Assembly: GCF_036030735.1 (NCBI RefSeq)
Contig: NZ_CP107928.1
Span: 2,604,001 to 2,668,000, forward strand
Direction: 5' to 3'
DNA: 64,000 nt
From: Streptomyces sp. NBC_00425
GTDB lineage: Bacteria; Actinomycetota; Actinomycetes; Streptomycetales; Streptomycetaceae
Shown: piece after piece, positions 1-8,887 of the stretch
How the letters are laid out: each line of letters opens with the position of its first letter
How positions within the stretch are numbered: the stretch's first letter is position 1
Notes under the pieces: generated by a model
The model's database searches: none
Seen by the model: only the letters and a program-made list of their open reading frames with translations
What the model was told of the DNA's origin: nothing
Position numbers and translations under genes: made by a program

Positions 1-460
1 AGACGTGGGCGCCCTCCTCGACGTTGAGCTTTCCGTAGTCCCTGAGGGCGGCCTCGACCTCCGGGTCGGCCCGCTCGATACGGACGGGGCAGGACTTGAT
101 GTCCTTGTTGATGCGCGCGTACCGGCTCTTGGCCGCACTGACGGTGGCGTGCTCGACGCTGATCTGACGGGCACTCGCGTCGAGGTCGGTCCGAAAGTTC
201 CGGTACCAGGAGTTCCGGCCGTTGCCCAGGGCCGCGCTCAGGCAGCGGTCCAGCTCGCCCTCGGGCGACACGCCGGCGGTGATCCTGCCCGCCGTCCACG
301 TGGAGCTGGGGTGCGGCGGAAGGTTCGCGGCGGAGAGGAAGCCGGGCGGCTTCGGGGCGGCTGCGTTCGCCGGTGCGGCGAGCACGGCGCCGAGAGCGAG
401 GCCGGCTGCGGACAGTGCGGCGAAACCGGTGAGCGTCTTCGCTCGGGTGCGCTTGGCCAT
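1..460 (-). CDS. Secreted protein, N-terminal part (cut by window edge)
   Basis: The frame opens with ATG at 460 and runs off the left edge, so about 153 N-terminal residues are visible. A ggggga ribosome site lies 5 bases before the ATG. The protein starts basic (MAKRTRAK), has a hydrophobic stretch at residues 9-30 and an ANA/A signal-peptidase site near residue 33, so it should be exported by Sec. The mature part carries at least two cysteines (RCLS, KSCPV), which could form a disulfide outside the cell. I do not recognise the family; small secreted sensor-like proteins of this kind are common in Streptomyces. It is divergent from the XRE regulator at 772. Confidence 0.75.
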   Translation of the reverse strand, partial: MAKRTRAKTLTGFAALSAAGLALGAVLAAPANAAAPKPPGFLSAANLPPHPSSTWTAGRITAGVSPEGELDRCLSAALGNGRNSWYRNFRTDLDASARQISVEHATVSAAKSRYARINKDIKSCPVRIERADPEVEAALRDYGKLNVEEGAHV

Positions 461-771
461 GGATGTCCCCCGTGGGTGAGTGCCTGTGTCGATGAATGCC
501 GTGGCTCGGCGAGTACGCGATCGACGAGTACGTGGAGGTGTACGCGTCGAGTCGTGATGCGTGGGTGGTGCATGGGTGGTGCGGTGTCGCTGCGAGGCCG
601 ATCGGTCGGTTCGGCCCTGGTCGGTGCGACACCAAGAGCATCGGCCGTCTCCCCGGCCGACTGCAACGGTCTTCGCCCGATCGGCCGTGGTGGAACCATC
701 CCAGCCCATCTGACGTGCAGGTATACGGGTGCCTGGGATGACCGCCCGGGCCGGACGAGCACGGGGGAACA
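461..771. other. Divergent intergenic region
   Basis: Spacer between the secreted-protein gene (minus) and the XRE regulator (plus). It must hold both promoters. A GGAACC hexamer at 692-697 resembles the -35 element of ECF sigma promoters, but the matching -10 is poor, so I do not call it. No coding sequence is supported. Confidence 0.5.
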
Positions 772-2232
772 GTGTCGACCGACGACAGCGCAGGCGAAGT
801 GACCGCGTTCGCGGCGCTCCTGACCGAGCTGAAGGGGCGCACGGAGCGCAGCTACGGCTCCCTCGCCCGCAGGTTGGGCATGAACACTTCGACTCTGCAC
901 CGCTACTGCGCGGGGGAAGCGGTTCCACAGGATTTCGCTCCCGTCGAGCGGCTTGCGGAGTTCTGCGGGGCGACGCAGGAGGAACGCCTCGAACTGCACC
1001 GACGGTGGCTGCGAGCGGTAGCGGCACGACAGCGAGCCCGGGGCGCAGTGGCGGACACAAGGGAAACGCCGGAAACCCTGGATGCCCAGGCAACCGAGGT
1101 AGCACCGGAAATCCGAACAGCCCGGGCCCTCCCGGAAACAGAGGAAACCTCTGGCACAGGCGAGGCGCTGGAAACCTCGGAGACGGCTGTCACGGCGGGA
1201 AGCGCGGAAACCCGATCACAAGCGCCCGCCCCGGCCTCACCGGTGGTGCAGATCCGGAAGCAGGGTGAGCAACGCGAGCAACAAACGCCTTCCCGGCGCT
1301 GGTATCGCAGCCGGCGCGCCTCGGTCCTCGTAGGCGTCGCCTGCGCGCTTCTCGCTGCTCTGGGCACGCTCTCCGCACTGCCGGACGGCGGCCGCCACCC
1401 GGCTTCCGTCGACGCGTCCCGCTCCACCGCACCGGTCTCCGTCGCGCCGACCGGGACTGCCGGTCCACACCGCTCCCCCACTCCCACCGCCCCTGCCCTC
1501 GCCTCGCCCACGCCCGGCGCGATCTCGCCCGTCTCCGGATCCGGCAGCGCCCGTCCCTCACGCGGCGCCGCTCCGACCGGCGACGGGAACGCGGCCGCGC
1601 ACACCGGCGCGCCTCTCGCCTGGACAGCCGACTCCCAGGTCTGGGCGCTCGGCTGCGGTCATGACTACGTCATCGACAAGCCTCCCGCGCAGGTTCCCCC
1701 GCCTCCCACGGAACAGGACGCCGGCCCCTGGGCGACGGCACAGGGCGCGGTGCACGGACGGGAGACCAACGTGGAGATCTCGGTGCAGGGCCGCAGCTCC
1801 ACGGCCGTCGTGCTGACGGCGCTGCGCGTCCGGGTGGCCGGCCGCGCCGCACCCACGCCGGGCACTGTGTACGCCATGGACCGGGGCTGCGGCGGCTCGC
1901 TCAGCAAGCGTTACTTCGCGGTCGACCTGGACAAGGACCGTCCCGTGGCGCACTCGGTCGCCGGCGACGACGCGGGCACGCCGATCCCGGCGGTGAGCCT
2001 GCCCTACCGCGTGTCGAGCAAGGACCCGGAGGTCCTGCTCGTCACGGCGCGGACCGAGAACTGCGACTGCAACTGGTACCTCGAGCTGGACTGGTCTTCG
2101 CAGGGCCGTACCGGCACCGTACGCATCGACGACCACGGCCGCCCGTTCCGCACGAGCGGCATCAAGGGGCTGCCGCGTTACTGGTACGGCTCGGACGAAG
2201 GCGAGCGCCGATGGGTCCCGGCGGTCGACTGA
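772..2232 (+). CDS. Membrane-anchored XRE-family regulator with extracytoplasmic domain
   Basis: GTG start at 772 preceded by a gggggaa ribosome site; 486 residues. Residues about 12-75 form an XRE-type helix-turn-helix (RSYGSLARRLGMNTSTLHRY). Residues 95-165 are a low-complexity Glu/Thr/Ala linker encoded by GGAAAC-rich DNA. Residues 183-203 are a single membrane span after a basic patch (RRWYRSRRAS). The remainder is Ser/Thr/Pro-rich and then a folded domain with a CGHDY motif and a CDCNWY motif. This architecture, a cytoplasmic DNA-binding domain and an outside domain, recurs in Streptomyces; the signal sensed is unknown. I infer a one-component membrane regulator. It converges with the downstream PoxB-like gene. 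Confidence 0.8.
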   Translation: MSTDDSAGEVTAFAALLTELKGRTERSYGSLARRLGMNTSTLHRYCAGEAVPQDFAPVERLAEFCGATQEERLELHRRWLRAVAARQRARGAVADTRETPETLDAQATEVAPEIRTARALPETEETSGTGEALETSETAVTAGSAETRSQAPAPASPVVQIRKQGEQREQQTPSRRWYRSRRASVLVGVACALLAALGTLSALPDGGRHPASVDASRSTAPVSVAPTGTAGPHRSPTPTAPALASPTPGAISPVSGSGSARPSRGAAPTGDGNAAAHTGAPLAWTADSQVWALGCGHDYVIDKPPAQVPPPPTEQDAGPWATAQGAVHGRETNVEISVQGRSSTAVVLTALRVRVAGRAAPTPGTVYAMDRGCGGSLSKRYFAVDLDKDRPVAHSVAGDDAGTPIPAVSLPYRVSSKDPEVLLVTARTENCDCNWYLELDWSSQGRTGTVRIDDHGRPFRTSGIKGLPRYWYGSDEGERRWVPAVD

Positions 2233-2413
2233 CCCCTGCCGGCGACGCCACCGCCCGCCGCGACGGCCCACCGGGCCGACAGTCCGTGTTGCCGAATGGC
2301 GGTGTGGTCCAGGACCGGTGTAGCCGACAGGTCGTGTGGTCGAAGGCCGCAAAGCCGAAGGCCCCGTGGCAGACGGCCCACCGTACCGGCGGCTCGCCTG
2401 CCCGAGTGAGCCG

Positions 2414-4156
2414 TCAAAGGCGCGGTACGTTGCGCAGGTTGGAGCGGGCCATCTGCAGCATCCGGCCCACTCCGCCGTCGAGGACGATCTTCGAGGCGGA
2501 CAGGGCGAACCCGGTCACCATGTCGGCGCTGATCTTCGGCGGGATGGACAGCGCGTTGGGGTCGGTGACGACGTCGACGAGAGCCGGGCCCTTGTGCCGC
2601 AATGCGTCCCGCAGCGCTCCGGCCAACTGTTTGGGCTTCTCGACCCGCACGCCGTGGGCCCCGCACGCGCGCGCCACGGCCGCGAAGTCGGGGTTCTTGT
2701 TGGCGGTGCCGTACGAGGGCAGACCGGCGACCAGCATCTCCAACTCCACCATGCCCAGCGAGGAGTTGTTGAAGAGGACGACCTTCACGGGCAGGTCGTA
2801 CTGGACGAGGGTCAGGAAGTCGCCCATGAGCATGGAGAAGCCGCCGTCCCCGGACATCGCGACCACCTGGCGGCGACGGTCGGTGAACTGTGCGCCGATC
2901 GCCATCGGCAAGGCGTTCGCCATCGAGCCGTGGGTGAAGGAGCCGATGACCCTACGGCGGCCGTTGGGCGTGAGGTAACGCGCCGCCCAGACGTTGCACA
3001 TGCCGGTGTCGACCGTGAACACGGCGTTCTCGTCGGCGATTTCGTCGAGGACGGCGGCAACGTACTCGGGGTGGATGGGAACGTGTTTCTCCACTTTCCG
3101 TGTGTACGCCTTCACCACCCCCTCCAGCGCATCGGCATGTTTCTTCAGCATCCGGTCGAGGAAGCGGCGGCTCTCCTTTGCCCGCACGCGCGGAATCAGG
3201 CAGCGCAGCGTCTCGCGTACGTCACCCCAGACCGCGAGGTCCAGTTTGGAGCGGCGGCCGAGATGTTCGGGCCGTACGTCGACCTGCGCGATCTGCACGT
3301 CGTCGGGGAGGAAGGCGTTGTACGGGAAATCGGTTCCGAGCAGGATCAGGAGGTCGCACTCGTGCGTGGCTTCGTATGCGGCGCCGTAGCCGAGGAGACC
3401 GCTCATGCCCACGTCGTAAGGGTTGTCGTACTGGATCCACTCCTTGCCGCGCAGGGCGTGTCCCACCGGGGACTTGACCTTTCCGGCGAACTCCATGACC
3501 TCGGTGTGCGCGCCGGCCGTCCCGCTTCCGCAGAAAAGGGTCACCTTGTCGGCTGCGTCGATCATCTCGACGAGCGCGTCGATCTCGGCGTCGCCTGGCC
3601 GGACCGTGGGGCGGGAGGTGACGAGAGCGGTTTCGACCGTCTTCTCCGGGGCGGGCTGATCGGCGATGTCACCGGGAAGCGACACCACGCTGACGCCGCT
3701 GCGGCCGACCGCGTTCTGAATGGCGGTGTGCAACAGCCGGGGCATCTGTTTCGGACTGGAGATCAGCTCGCTGTAGTGGCTGCATTCGCGGAACAACTGG
3801 TCCGGATGGGTTTCCTGGAAGTAGCCGAGTCCGATCTCGCTGGAGGGGATGTGCGAGGCGAGGGCGAGGACGGGTGCCATCGAGCGGTGGGCGTCGTAGA
3901 GACCGTTGATGAGGTGGAGGTTGCCGGGCCCGCAGGAGCCCGCGCATGCGGCCAGCCTCCCGGTGATCTGCGCTTCCGCGCCGGCGGCGAAGGCGGCCGT
4001 CTCCTCGTGGCGGACGTGAACCCAGTCCATGGCGGGGTTGCGGCGCACGGCGTCCACCACGGGGTTGAGGCTGTCGCCCACCACGCCGTAGAGGCGTCGC
4101 ACGCCCGCGCGGGCGAGGATGTCCACGAACTGCTCGGCGACGTTCTGCTTGGCCAT
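2414..4156 (-). CDS. Thiamine-diphosphate-dependent enzyme, PoxB (pyruvate oxidase) family
   Basis: 580 residues from ATG at 4156 (MAKQNVAEQF), the normal length for PoxB/acetolactate-synthase-like enzymes. Three domains in order: Pyr domain with the catalytic Glu in HEETAAF (residue 51), a central Rossmann-like domain, and the PP domain with the ThDP signature running from GDGGFSM to LFNN. The residues and the C-terminal tail resemble pyruvate:quinone oxidoreductase (decarboxylating pyruvate to acetate and CO2 and passing electrons to quinone) more than acetolactate synthase. The quinone-binding C-terminus is not certain, so substrate is inferred. The longer upstream frame to 4393 is unsupported extension. 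It lies 62 bases downstream of the PP2C-fold gene on the same strand and may share its transcript. Confidence 0.85.
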   Translation of the reverse strand: MAKQNVAEQFVDILARAGVRRLYGVVGDSLNPVVDAVRRNPAMDWVHVRHEETAAFAAGAEAQITGRLAACAGSCGPGNLHLINGLYDAHRSMAPVLALASHIPSSEIGLGYFQETHPDQLFRECSHYSELISSPKQMPRLLHTAIQNAVGRSGVSVVSLPGDIADQPAPEKTVETALVTSRPTVRPGDAEIDALVEMIDAADKVTLFCGSGTAGAHTEVMEFAGKVKSPVGHALRGKEWIQYDNPYDVGMSGLLGYGAAYEATHECDLLILLGTDFPYNAFLPDDVQIAQVDVRPEHLGRRSKLDLAVWGDVRETLRCLIPRVRAKESRRFLDRMLKKHADALEGVVKAYTRKVEKHVPIHPEYVAAVLDEIADENAVFTVDTGMCNVWAARYLTPNGRRRVIGSFTHGSMANALPMAIGAQFTDRRRQVVAMSGDGGFSMLMGDFLTLVQYDLPVKVVLFNNSSLGMVELEMLVAGLPSYGTANKNPDFAAVARACGAHGVRVEKPKQLAGALRDALRHKGPALVDVVTDPNALSIPPKISADMVTGFALSASKIVLDGGVGRMLQMARSNLRNVPRL

Positions 4157-4218
4157 GGATCGACGCACCCTTCGGTCGCTGCCGGGTTCTTCCCTCCACA
4201 GTGGCCGCGACCGCCCGC

Positions 4219-6567
4219 TCACGCCTCCCAGACGGCAGCCGCGGTCCGGTCGTCGGCGTAGCCCTTCACCCTCACCTGGGTGTCGGCGAGGAAGGCGGCC
4301 AGGCCGGGCGGAGTGGGGCCCGACCAGCGTCCCGTCAGATAGGCGGACAGGTCCGGCTCGCCGCGCAGGGGGTCGGCGAAGCCCGCGGTGCACATCAGGA
4401 GCGTGTCCCCCGGGCGGGCTACCGAGGCACGGAAGCGGAACGGTTCCCGTGGCGGCTCAGGGGCCGGGTCGTAGGGGCTCGGGGGCGTCGCGACGCCCAG
4501 GTCCATGGTGAGCCGGTCTCCCTCGGGCGTCTCGGCGGGCAGCGAACCGAATCCGACCACGGGCGCGCCCGCGACCTCGCCGACCCGTGGCTCGATGTCC
4601 CGCCACACGCCGCCGCGCAGCCGGAAGAGTCCGCCGCCTCCGACGCCGAAGAACACGCGCGTGCGGCAGTCGGGGTCGGCGGGCAGAAGGAGGCAGCGCA
4701 GCGTGGCCGCGTACTCCTCCGGCTCGAGGCCCTGCTCGGCGGCGCCGGCGCGGAGCCGGCCGAGGCTGCGGTCGGTGAGGCGGTGCAGGCCCGACTTCAG
4801 GTCGCCGCGCCGGGCCGCGCGGATGTCCTCCGCCAGTCGGACGTGACTGCGCCCCACGGCGCGACCGATCCACTGACACACTTCGGCGGCCGCCCGGTGC
4901 GCCCCCGGCGTCGCCCTCGCGCCGGTCGCCATCGCGACGAGGATCAGCGCGTGCTCACCCGTGCCGAAGCGGGCGGTGAGGAGCGAGTCACGGCGCGGCT
5001 CGCCCCGGTAGCGGGCGGAATCCCCCCGCACGGACGCCGCACGCAAGGCGCACGCTCCGTACCGGGCTCCGTCCATGACGGTGTCGGCGACCAGATCGTC
5101 CAGTTCGTCCGGATCGGCGGGCGGCAGAGCGGTCGGCTCGGGGTCGTATGTGGGCGGCCCGGAGCCGACGTAGTCCTTGAGGGCGAGGCCGCGGGTGGGG
5201 TCGGGAGGCAGGGCAGGGAACGCGGGAACCGTGGGCGGATGACCGGGCTCGGGCCCGGGATCGCTGCGGGGATCGGGAGGGCCGCCGACGCCGGGCGCGC
5301 GCTCGGGTGCCGGAAGCGCCCGTGAGGAGGTGGCGGCCGGAGCGCTCGGAGCGGCCGCGGCCACGGGGGCGGCCGGGGAGTCGGTGACCGTCAGGGGTGC
5401 CGCAGTGCCGCCGGCATGGACAGTGGGGGCGGTCGGAGGCGGCGGGACGTGTGCCGGACGGGGCGGCACACTGGGCGGCGGCGGGGCTCCGAGGGCGCCG
5501 GATGCGCTGAGCGGTTCGGCGGCGGAGGCCGGTGTCGGGGGCGGGCCGGCTGGCACGGGCGGCACGACCGGCGCCGGCGGTCCGGCCGCGGCGGACTCCG
5601 TCTCCGCCGACCCGGGGGGACTGGTCGCGGACGGCCCGGGGTCGGAGGACGGCCCGGGGTCGGAGGACAGCCCGGGGGCTGGGTACGGCCGCTCGGCGAA
5701 CCCCGGCGGCAGGGGGCGGGAGGGAAAGTTCGAGGGACTGGATGGGGTGTCGGACGGCGGTTCCCAGGGAGCGCGATGCCGGCCCTGCGAAGCGGTTCCC
5801 GGGGCGGTGCCGGCTGCGTCCCCAGCAGGGGCTGCACCTGCGTCGGCAACCGATTTCGCGCGGCGTGATGCGGCAGAGAGTGTTTCCGCACCAGGCGCCG
5901 TACGCGCTTCGAAAGGCCTTTCCGCGGTCTCGACGTTCGAACCTGTTTCGACAGCGCTTCCCCGCGCCTGCAGGTTCCGCGGGTTTCGGCCTGCGTCGCC
6001 CCCGCCGTCCCCCTCGGCAGCGCCACACCCGGCTGCCGGCCCCGCAACAGCCGGGACATCGGGCCCGGAAACGGTTTCGGCACCCGACGGAAAGCCCGGT
6101 TCGCAACCGGGCGCAGGAACGAGATTCCCACCAGGCTGAGAAACGGGCTCAGAAAAAGGTTGTCGACCTGGTTCGGGAACGGGGTCAGAGAACGATCCCG
6201 CAACGGGTCGGGCGACGGGTCGACCTCGCGGCGGCGGCACCGGCAGCGGCACCGGGGAACCGGTTGCCGACGGCGTTCCCGCCGTCGCGCCGTCGTCCGG
6301 CGAGGTCCACCAGTCGACGCCCCCACCAGGAACGCTGCGCCCGTCGCGCGGGGCCGGCACGGAGCTCACGCCGCCCGTGCCGCCGTCCTCCCCCCTGTCC
6401 GCTCCCTCCGCCGCGCCCGCGGGGCGCACCGCTCCCGCGGCCGAGGCGAAGCGATCGTCCAGGGAGTCGGCGGCGGGTACGGGTCCCGTGTCCTCGGTGG
6501 CGTCGTCGTACAACTGCCCCCACCAGTCGTCCTCGTGACCGGTGGGCCTTCCCCCCTGCTGACTCAT
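4219..6567 (-). CDS. Proline-rich protein with C-terminal PP2C-like domain, probably a pseudophosphatase
   Basis: 782 residues from ATG at 6567 (MSQQGG). Residues 1-510 are low complexity (Pro/Ala/Gly/Ser), with a DDWWGQLYDD start; residues about 540-780 match the fold of PPM/PP2C Ser/Thr phosphatases, a family that needs two metal ions held by conserved Asp residues. Here the usual VxDGMGG segment reads LVAMATG and the usual CSDG reads MCTAG, so two of these aspartates seem lost, while the last, in YADDRTAA, remains. I infer a non-catalytic or altered domain. The ribosome site (agggg) is only one base from the ATG, so the start is less certain. Frame usage is typical of Streptomyces throughout. 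Confidence 0.8.
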   Translation of the reverse strand: MSQQGGRPTGHEDDWWGQLYDDATEDTGPVPAADSLDDRFASAAGAVRPAGAAEGADRGEDGGTGGVSSVPAPRDGRSVPGGGVDWWTSPDDGATAGTPSATGSPVPLPVPPPRGRPVARPVAGSFSDPVPEPGRQPFSEPVSQPGGNLVPAPGCEPGFPSGAETVSGPDVPAVAGPAAGCGAAEGDGGGDAGRNPRNLQARGSAVETGSNVETAERPFEARTAPGAETLSAASRRAKSVADAGAAPAGDAAGTAPGTASQGRHRAPWEPPSDTPSSPSNFPSRPLPPGFAERPYPAPGLSSDPGPSSDPGPSATSPPGSAETESAAAGPPAPVVPPVPAGPPPTPASAAEPLSASGALGAPPPPSVPPRPAHVPPPPTAPTVHAGGTAAPLTVTDSPAAPVAAAAPSAPAATSSRALPAPERAPGVGGPPDPRSDPGPEPGHPPTVPAFPALPPDPTRGLALKDYVGSGPPTYDPEPTALPPADPDELDDLVADTVMDGARYGACALRAASVRGDSARYRGEPRRDSLLTARFGTGEHALILVAMATGARATPGAHRAAAEVCQWIGRAVGRSHVRLAEDIRAARRGDLKSGLHRLTDRSLGRLRAGAAEQGLEPEEYAATLRCLLLPADPDCRTRVFFGVGGGGLFRLRGGVWRDIEPRVGEVAGAPVVGFGSLPAETPEGDRLTMDLGVATPPSPYDPAPEPPREPFRFRASVARPGDTLLMCTAGFADPLRGEPDLSAYLTGRWSGPTPPGLAAFLADTQVRVKGYADDRTAAAVWEA

Positions 6568-6692
6568 GCCCCTGATTGTCCACCGCACGGGCCGTATGAA
6601 AACGGGGCGTCCGCAAAATCCGTCCTGGCTGATCGCATCGGGCGGCAAGCTGAGCGAAGTTCTGCACACCAGTGCGACCAGAGGGGTCAAGA

Positions 6693-6736
6693 GTCGCCGG
6701 ACGGTTCCACCCCCCACGGGAGAACCGTCCGGCGAC
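6693..6736. repeat. Perfect 15-bp inverted repeat in a divergent promoter region
   Basis: Left arm 6693-6707 (GTCGCCGGACGGTTC) and right arm 6722-6736 are exact reverse complements with a 14-base loop. The stem is as strong as a terminator, but it lies between two divergent starts, where no transcript is expected to end. It could be an operator, a 5'-leader hairpin, or the terminator of an unrecognised small transcript. Confidence 0.7.
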
Positions 6737-6821
6737 ATGGGTGACCCGGTCTCATATCCCCTGTGCGCCCCTGCGCGCGTCAAGAGTCCGGATCACGTTC
6801 GTCGAGACCTCGGAGGACGAC

Positions 6822-6887
6822 ATGGTGACCGACCGTTCCGGGCCTGCACGGCGTTTCCGGAGATCCTCTGTGGATTTCAGTGGATGA
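6822..6887 (+). CDS. Possible 21-residue micro-ORF
   Basis: ATG at 6822 follows GGAGG by five bases, an ideal Streptomyces ribosome site, and the frame closes at TGA 6887. The peptide (MVTDRSGPARRFRRSSVDFS and one Gly) is basic and shows no family. It lies 176 bases upstream of the TrmB/LuxR-type regulator and could be a leader peptide, or chance. Support is only the ribosome site. Confidence 0.3.
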   Translation: MVTDRSGPARRFRRSSVDFSG

Positions 6888-7063
6888 TCACGGGTTTCCG
6901 CCGTCGCCCACACCTTGGCAGAGTGACTGGCGGTACGGCGATGATGTACGGCGGCGGGTTTACGCCGTGGCTGTTTCCCGCCAGTTACGGGGACGTCACA
7001 TCGCACAGCGACCGCCAGAAACACTCATGAAACGTGGGAAACGAGAGGGAGGGCCGGCGCCTG

Positions 7064-8047
7064 ATGCTGAGAGCGATAGGGCTCGACGAGACGCACGAGT
7101 CGGCATACCGGGAGCTGGTGTCCGTGGGTGCGGCAGACGTGCCCCACCTCGCACGCCGGCTGACCCTCGGCGAGCACGACACGGAGCGCGCCCTGCGCCG
7201 ACTGGAGCGCCACGGTCTGGCCGCCCAGTCCTCGGGCCGTCCCGGACGCTGGGTCGCCGCTCCTCCGGGCGTCGCCCTGGGCGCCCTGCTCACCCAGCAG
7301 CGTCACGAACTGGAGAAGGCCGAGCTGACGGCGGCGCAGCTCGCGGAGGAATACCGGGCGACCTCGACCGAGCCGGCGGTGCACGATCTGGTCGAGGTCG
7401 TGACGGGCGCCGCCGCCGTCGCCCAGCGCTTCCTGCAGATCCAGCTCGGGGCGAGCCACGAGGTGTGCGCCCTGGTCACCGGCACCACGGTGGCCGTGAC
7501 CGGCAGCGAGAACGACGCGGAGAAACAGGCGACTGCCCGTGGGGTGCGCTACCGCGTCGTCCTGGAGCGTGCCGTGCTCGACCAGCCCAACGGCATGACG
7601 GAGGTGACTGCCGCGTTGGGCCGGGACGAGCAGGTGCGGGTGGTGGACCAGGTGCCGACGAAGCTGGTGGTCGCCGACCGCTCGCTCGCGCTCGTGCCGT
7701 TGAACGCCGGCTCCGCCGAGCCTGCCGCGCTGGTGGTCCACGCCAGCGGCCTGCTGGAGCTGCTGTCCAGCCTGTTCGAGTCGGTCTGGCAGGTGGCGTT
7801 GCCACTGCGCTGCGGCGTGGTCGGTGTCGCCGAGCAGGGGCCGGACGGTCCCGACACCGCCGACCTGGAGATCCTCTCCCTGCTCCTCGCCGGGATGACC
7901 GATGCCAGCGTGGCCAAGCAGCTCGATCTGGGACTGCGGACCGTGCAACGTCGGGTGAAGAGGCTGATGGAACTGACAGGGGCGTCCACGCGGCTGCAGC
8001 TGGGCTGGCACGCGTACGAGCGCGGCTGGGTGACCCGCGAGCGCTGA
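7064..8047 (+). CDS. TrmB/LuxR-type transcriptional regulator
   Basis: 327 residues from ATG 7064; the in-frame GTG at 7034 is possible, but gagggaggg sits about 11 bases before the ATG and favours it. Residues 6-50 form a winged-helix domain of the TrmB type (ESAYRELVS, HLARRLTLGE). The middle is a regulatory domain of the kind often paired with it in actinobacteria. Residues about 270-310 (EILSLLLAGMTDASVAKQLD, then RTVQRRVKRLMEL) are a LuxR-type helix-turn-helix. Two DNA-binding ends with a middle sensor is a known Streptomyces arrangement. Target and ligand cannot be read from the sequence. The DUF456 gene follows 67 bases downstream. Confidence 0.8.
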   Translation: MLRAIGLDETHESAYRELVSVGAADVPHLARRLTLGEHDTERALRRLERHGLAAQSSGRPGRWVAAPPGVALGALLTQQRHELEKAELTAAQLAEEYRATSTEPAVHDLVEVVTGAAAVAQRFLQIQLGASHEVCALVTGTTVAVTGSENDAEKQATARGVRYRVVLERAVLDQPNGMTEVTAALGRDEQVRVVDQVPTKLVVADRSLALVPLNAGSAEPAALVVHASGLLELLSSLFESVWQVALPLRCGVVGVAEQGPDGPDTADLEILSLLLAGMTDASVAKQLDLGLRTVQRRVKRLMELTGASTRLQLGWHAYERGWVTRER

Positions 8048-8114
8048 CCGCGGGAACGCTCCCGGCACCACCTCTTGACCTGCGCGTTCTTTCCGGCTCG
8101 GGCACCCTGGGCAG

Positions 8115-8597
8115 ATGGGAGTGTGGGAACTCCTGCTGGTCGGACTGGTTGTTCTACTCGGCCTGTGCGGAGTGCTGGTGCCCGGCGTGCCGGGGTCGTG
8201 GCTGGTGTGGGCCGCGATCCTGTGGTGGGCGCTGGAGGATCCGCAGCCGGTGGCCTGGGTCGTGCTGGTGGGCGCCACGGCGGCCTTGTTCGTGTCGCAG
8301 GTGGTGCGCTGGTCCCTGCCGCCCCGCCGGCTTCGCGCGAGCGGCGCGACCCCCCGGATGGCGGTGTACGCCGGACTCGGCGCGTTCCTCGGCTTCTTCC
8401 TGATCCCCGTGCTCGGCGCCATCCCCGGGTTCATGGGCGGCGTCTATCTCTCAGAACGCCTTCGCCTGGGCCGCCACGGCGAAGCGCGGGCCGCCCTGCG
8501 CAGAGCGATGCGCTCGGGCGGCTCCAGCGTCCTCGCGGAACTGTTCACCTGCCTGCTGATCATGGGCGCGTGGCTGGGTGCGGTGCTGTGGGGGTGA
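8115..8597 (+). CDS. DUF456 family membrane protein
   Basis: 160 residues, ATG at 8115. Almost entirely hydrophobic: three to five spans, including residues 5-35 (WELLLVGLVVLLGLCGVLVP) and 48-65, with glycine-rich segments (GLGAFLGFFLIPVLGAIPGF) typical of DUF456, whose glycine-zipper-like motifs pack in the membrane. The short basic loop SLPPRRLRASG faces the cytoplasm by the positive-inside rule. Function of the family is not established. It is co-directional with the regulator upstream and converges with ogt. Confidence 0.85.
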   Translation: MGVWELLLVGLVVLLGLCGVLVPGVPGSWLVWAAILWWALEDPQPVAWVVLVGATAALFVSQVVRWSLPPRRLRASGATPRMAVYAGLGAFLGFFLIPVLGAIPGFMGGVYLSERLRLGRHGEARAALRRAMRSGGSSVLAELFTCLLIMGAWLGAVLWG

Positions 8598-8643
8598 CGT
8601 CCCGCCACAGCGCCCGCCGGTGCGTGCGGCCGCAGCGTGGGGA

Positions 8644-8702
8644 GTACGGCAGCGCCGTGCGGAAGTACGGCCGCGCCGTGCGGAAGTACGGCCGCGCCGT
8701 CC
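8644..8702 (+). repeat. 21-bp tandem repeat, about 2.8 copies
   Basis: Units at 8644-8664, 8665-8685 and 8686-8702 (partial), core gtacggccgcgccgtgcgg. The repeat lies between the convergent DUF456 and ogt genes and has no coding role I can see. Confidence 0.8.
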
Positions 8703-8887
8703 GACGGCGGAGCCCCCGGACGGCCTTGAGCCTCGATGTCCCCCAGTTTCTGCGCACAGCATGGTGGATACCGGCTCACACACCGGCACGATGGGGCACG
8801 GGCTCGCGTCGCCGGCACTGTGGGCACGGGCCCGGACGCACCTCGGCGGCGTCGCCGAAACGGCACGACAGGACGGGACCGGCCGGG

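Larger units (their letters stand above)
6568..7063. other. Long divergent intergenic region
   Basis: Spacer of about 500 bases between the PP2C-fold gene (minus) and the regulator at 7064 (plus). It holds a perfect 15-bp inverted repeat at 6693-6736, two copies of GTCAAGAGTC about 90 bases apart (6687 and 6779) and a 21-codon open frame with a strong ribosome site at 6822-6887. Nothing else is supported. Confidence 0.6.

Noticed and set aside
461..771. GGAACC at 692-697 as an ECF sigma promoter
   Set aside because: No good CGTC/GTT -10 at the required distance.
4157..4393. 79-residue N-terminal extension of the PoxB-like enzyme
   Set aside because: Homologous start is MAKQNVAEQF at 4156; the extension overlaps the tail of the upstream gene and is not like the family.
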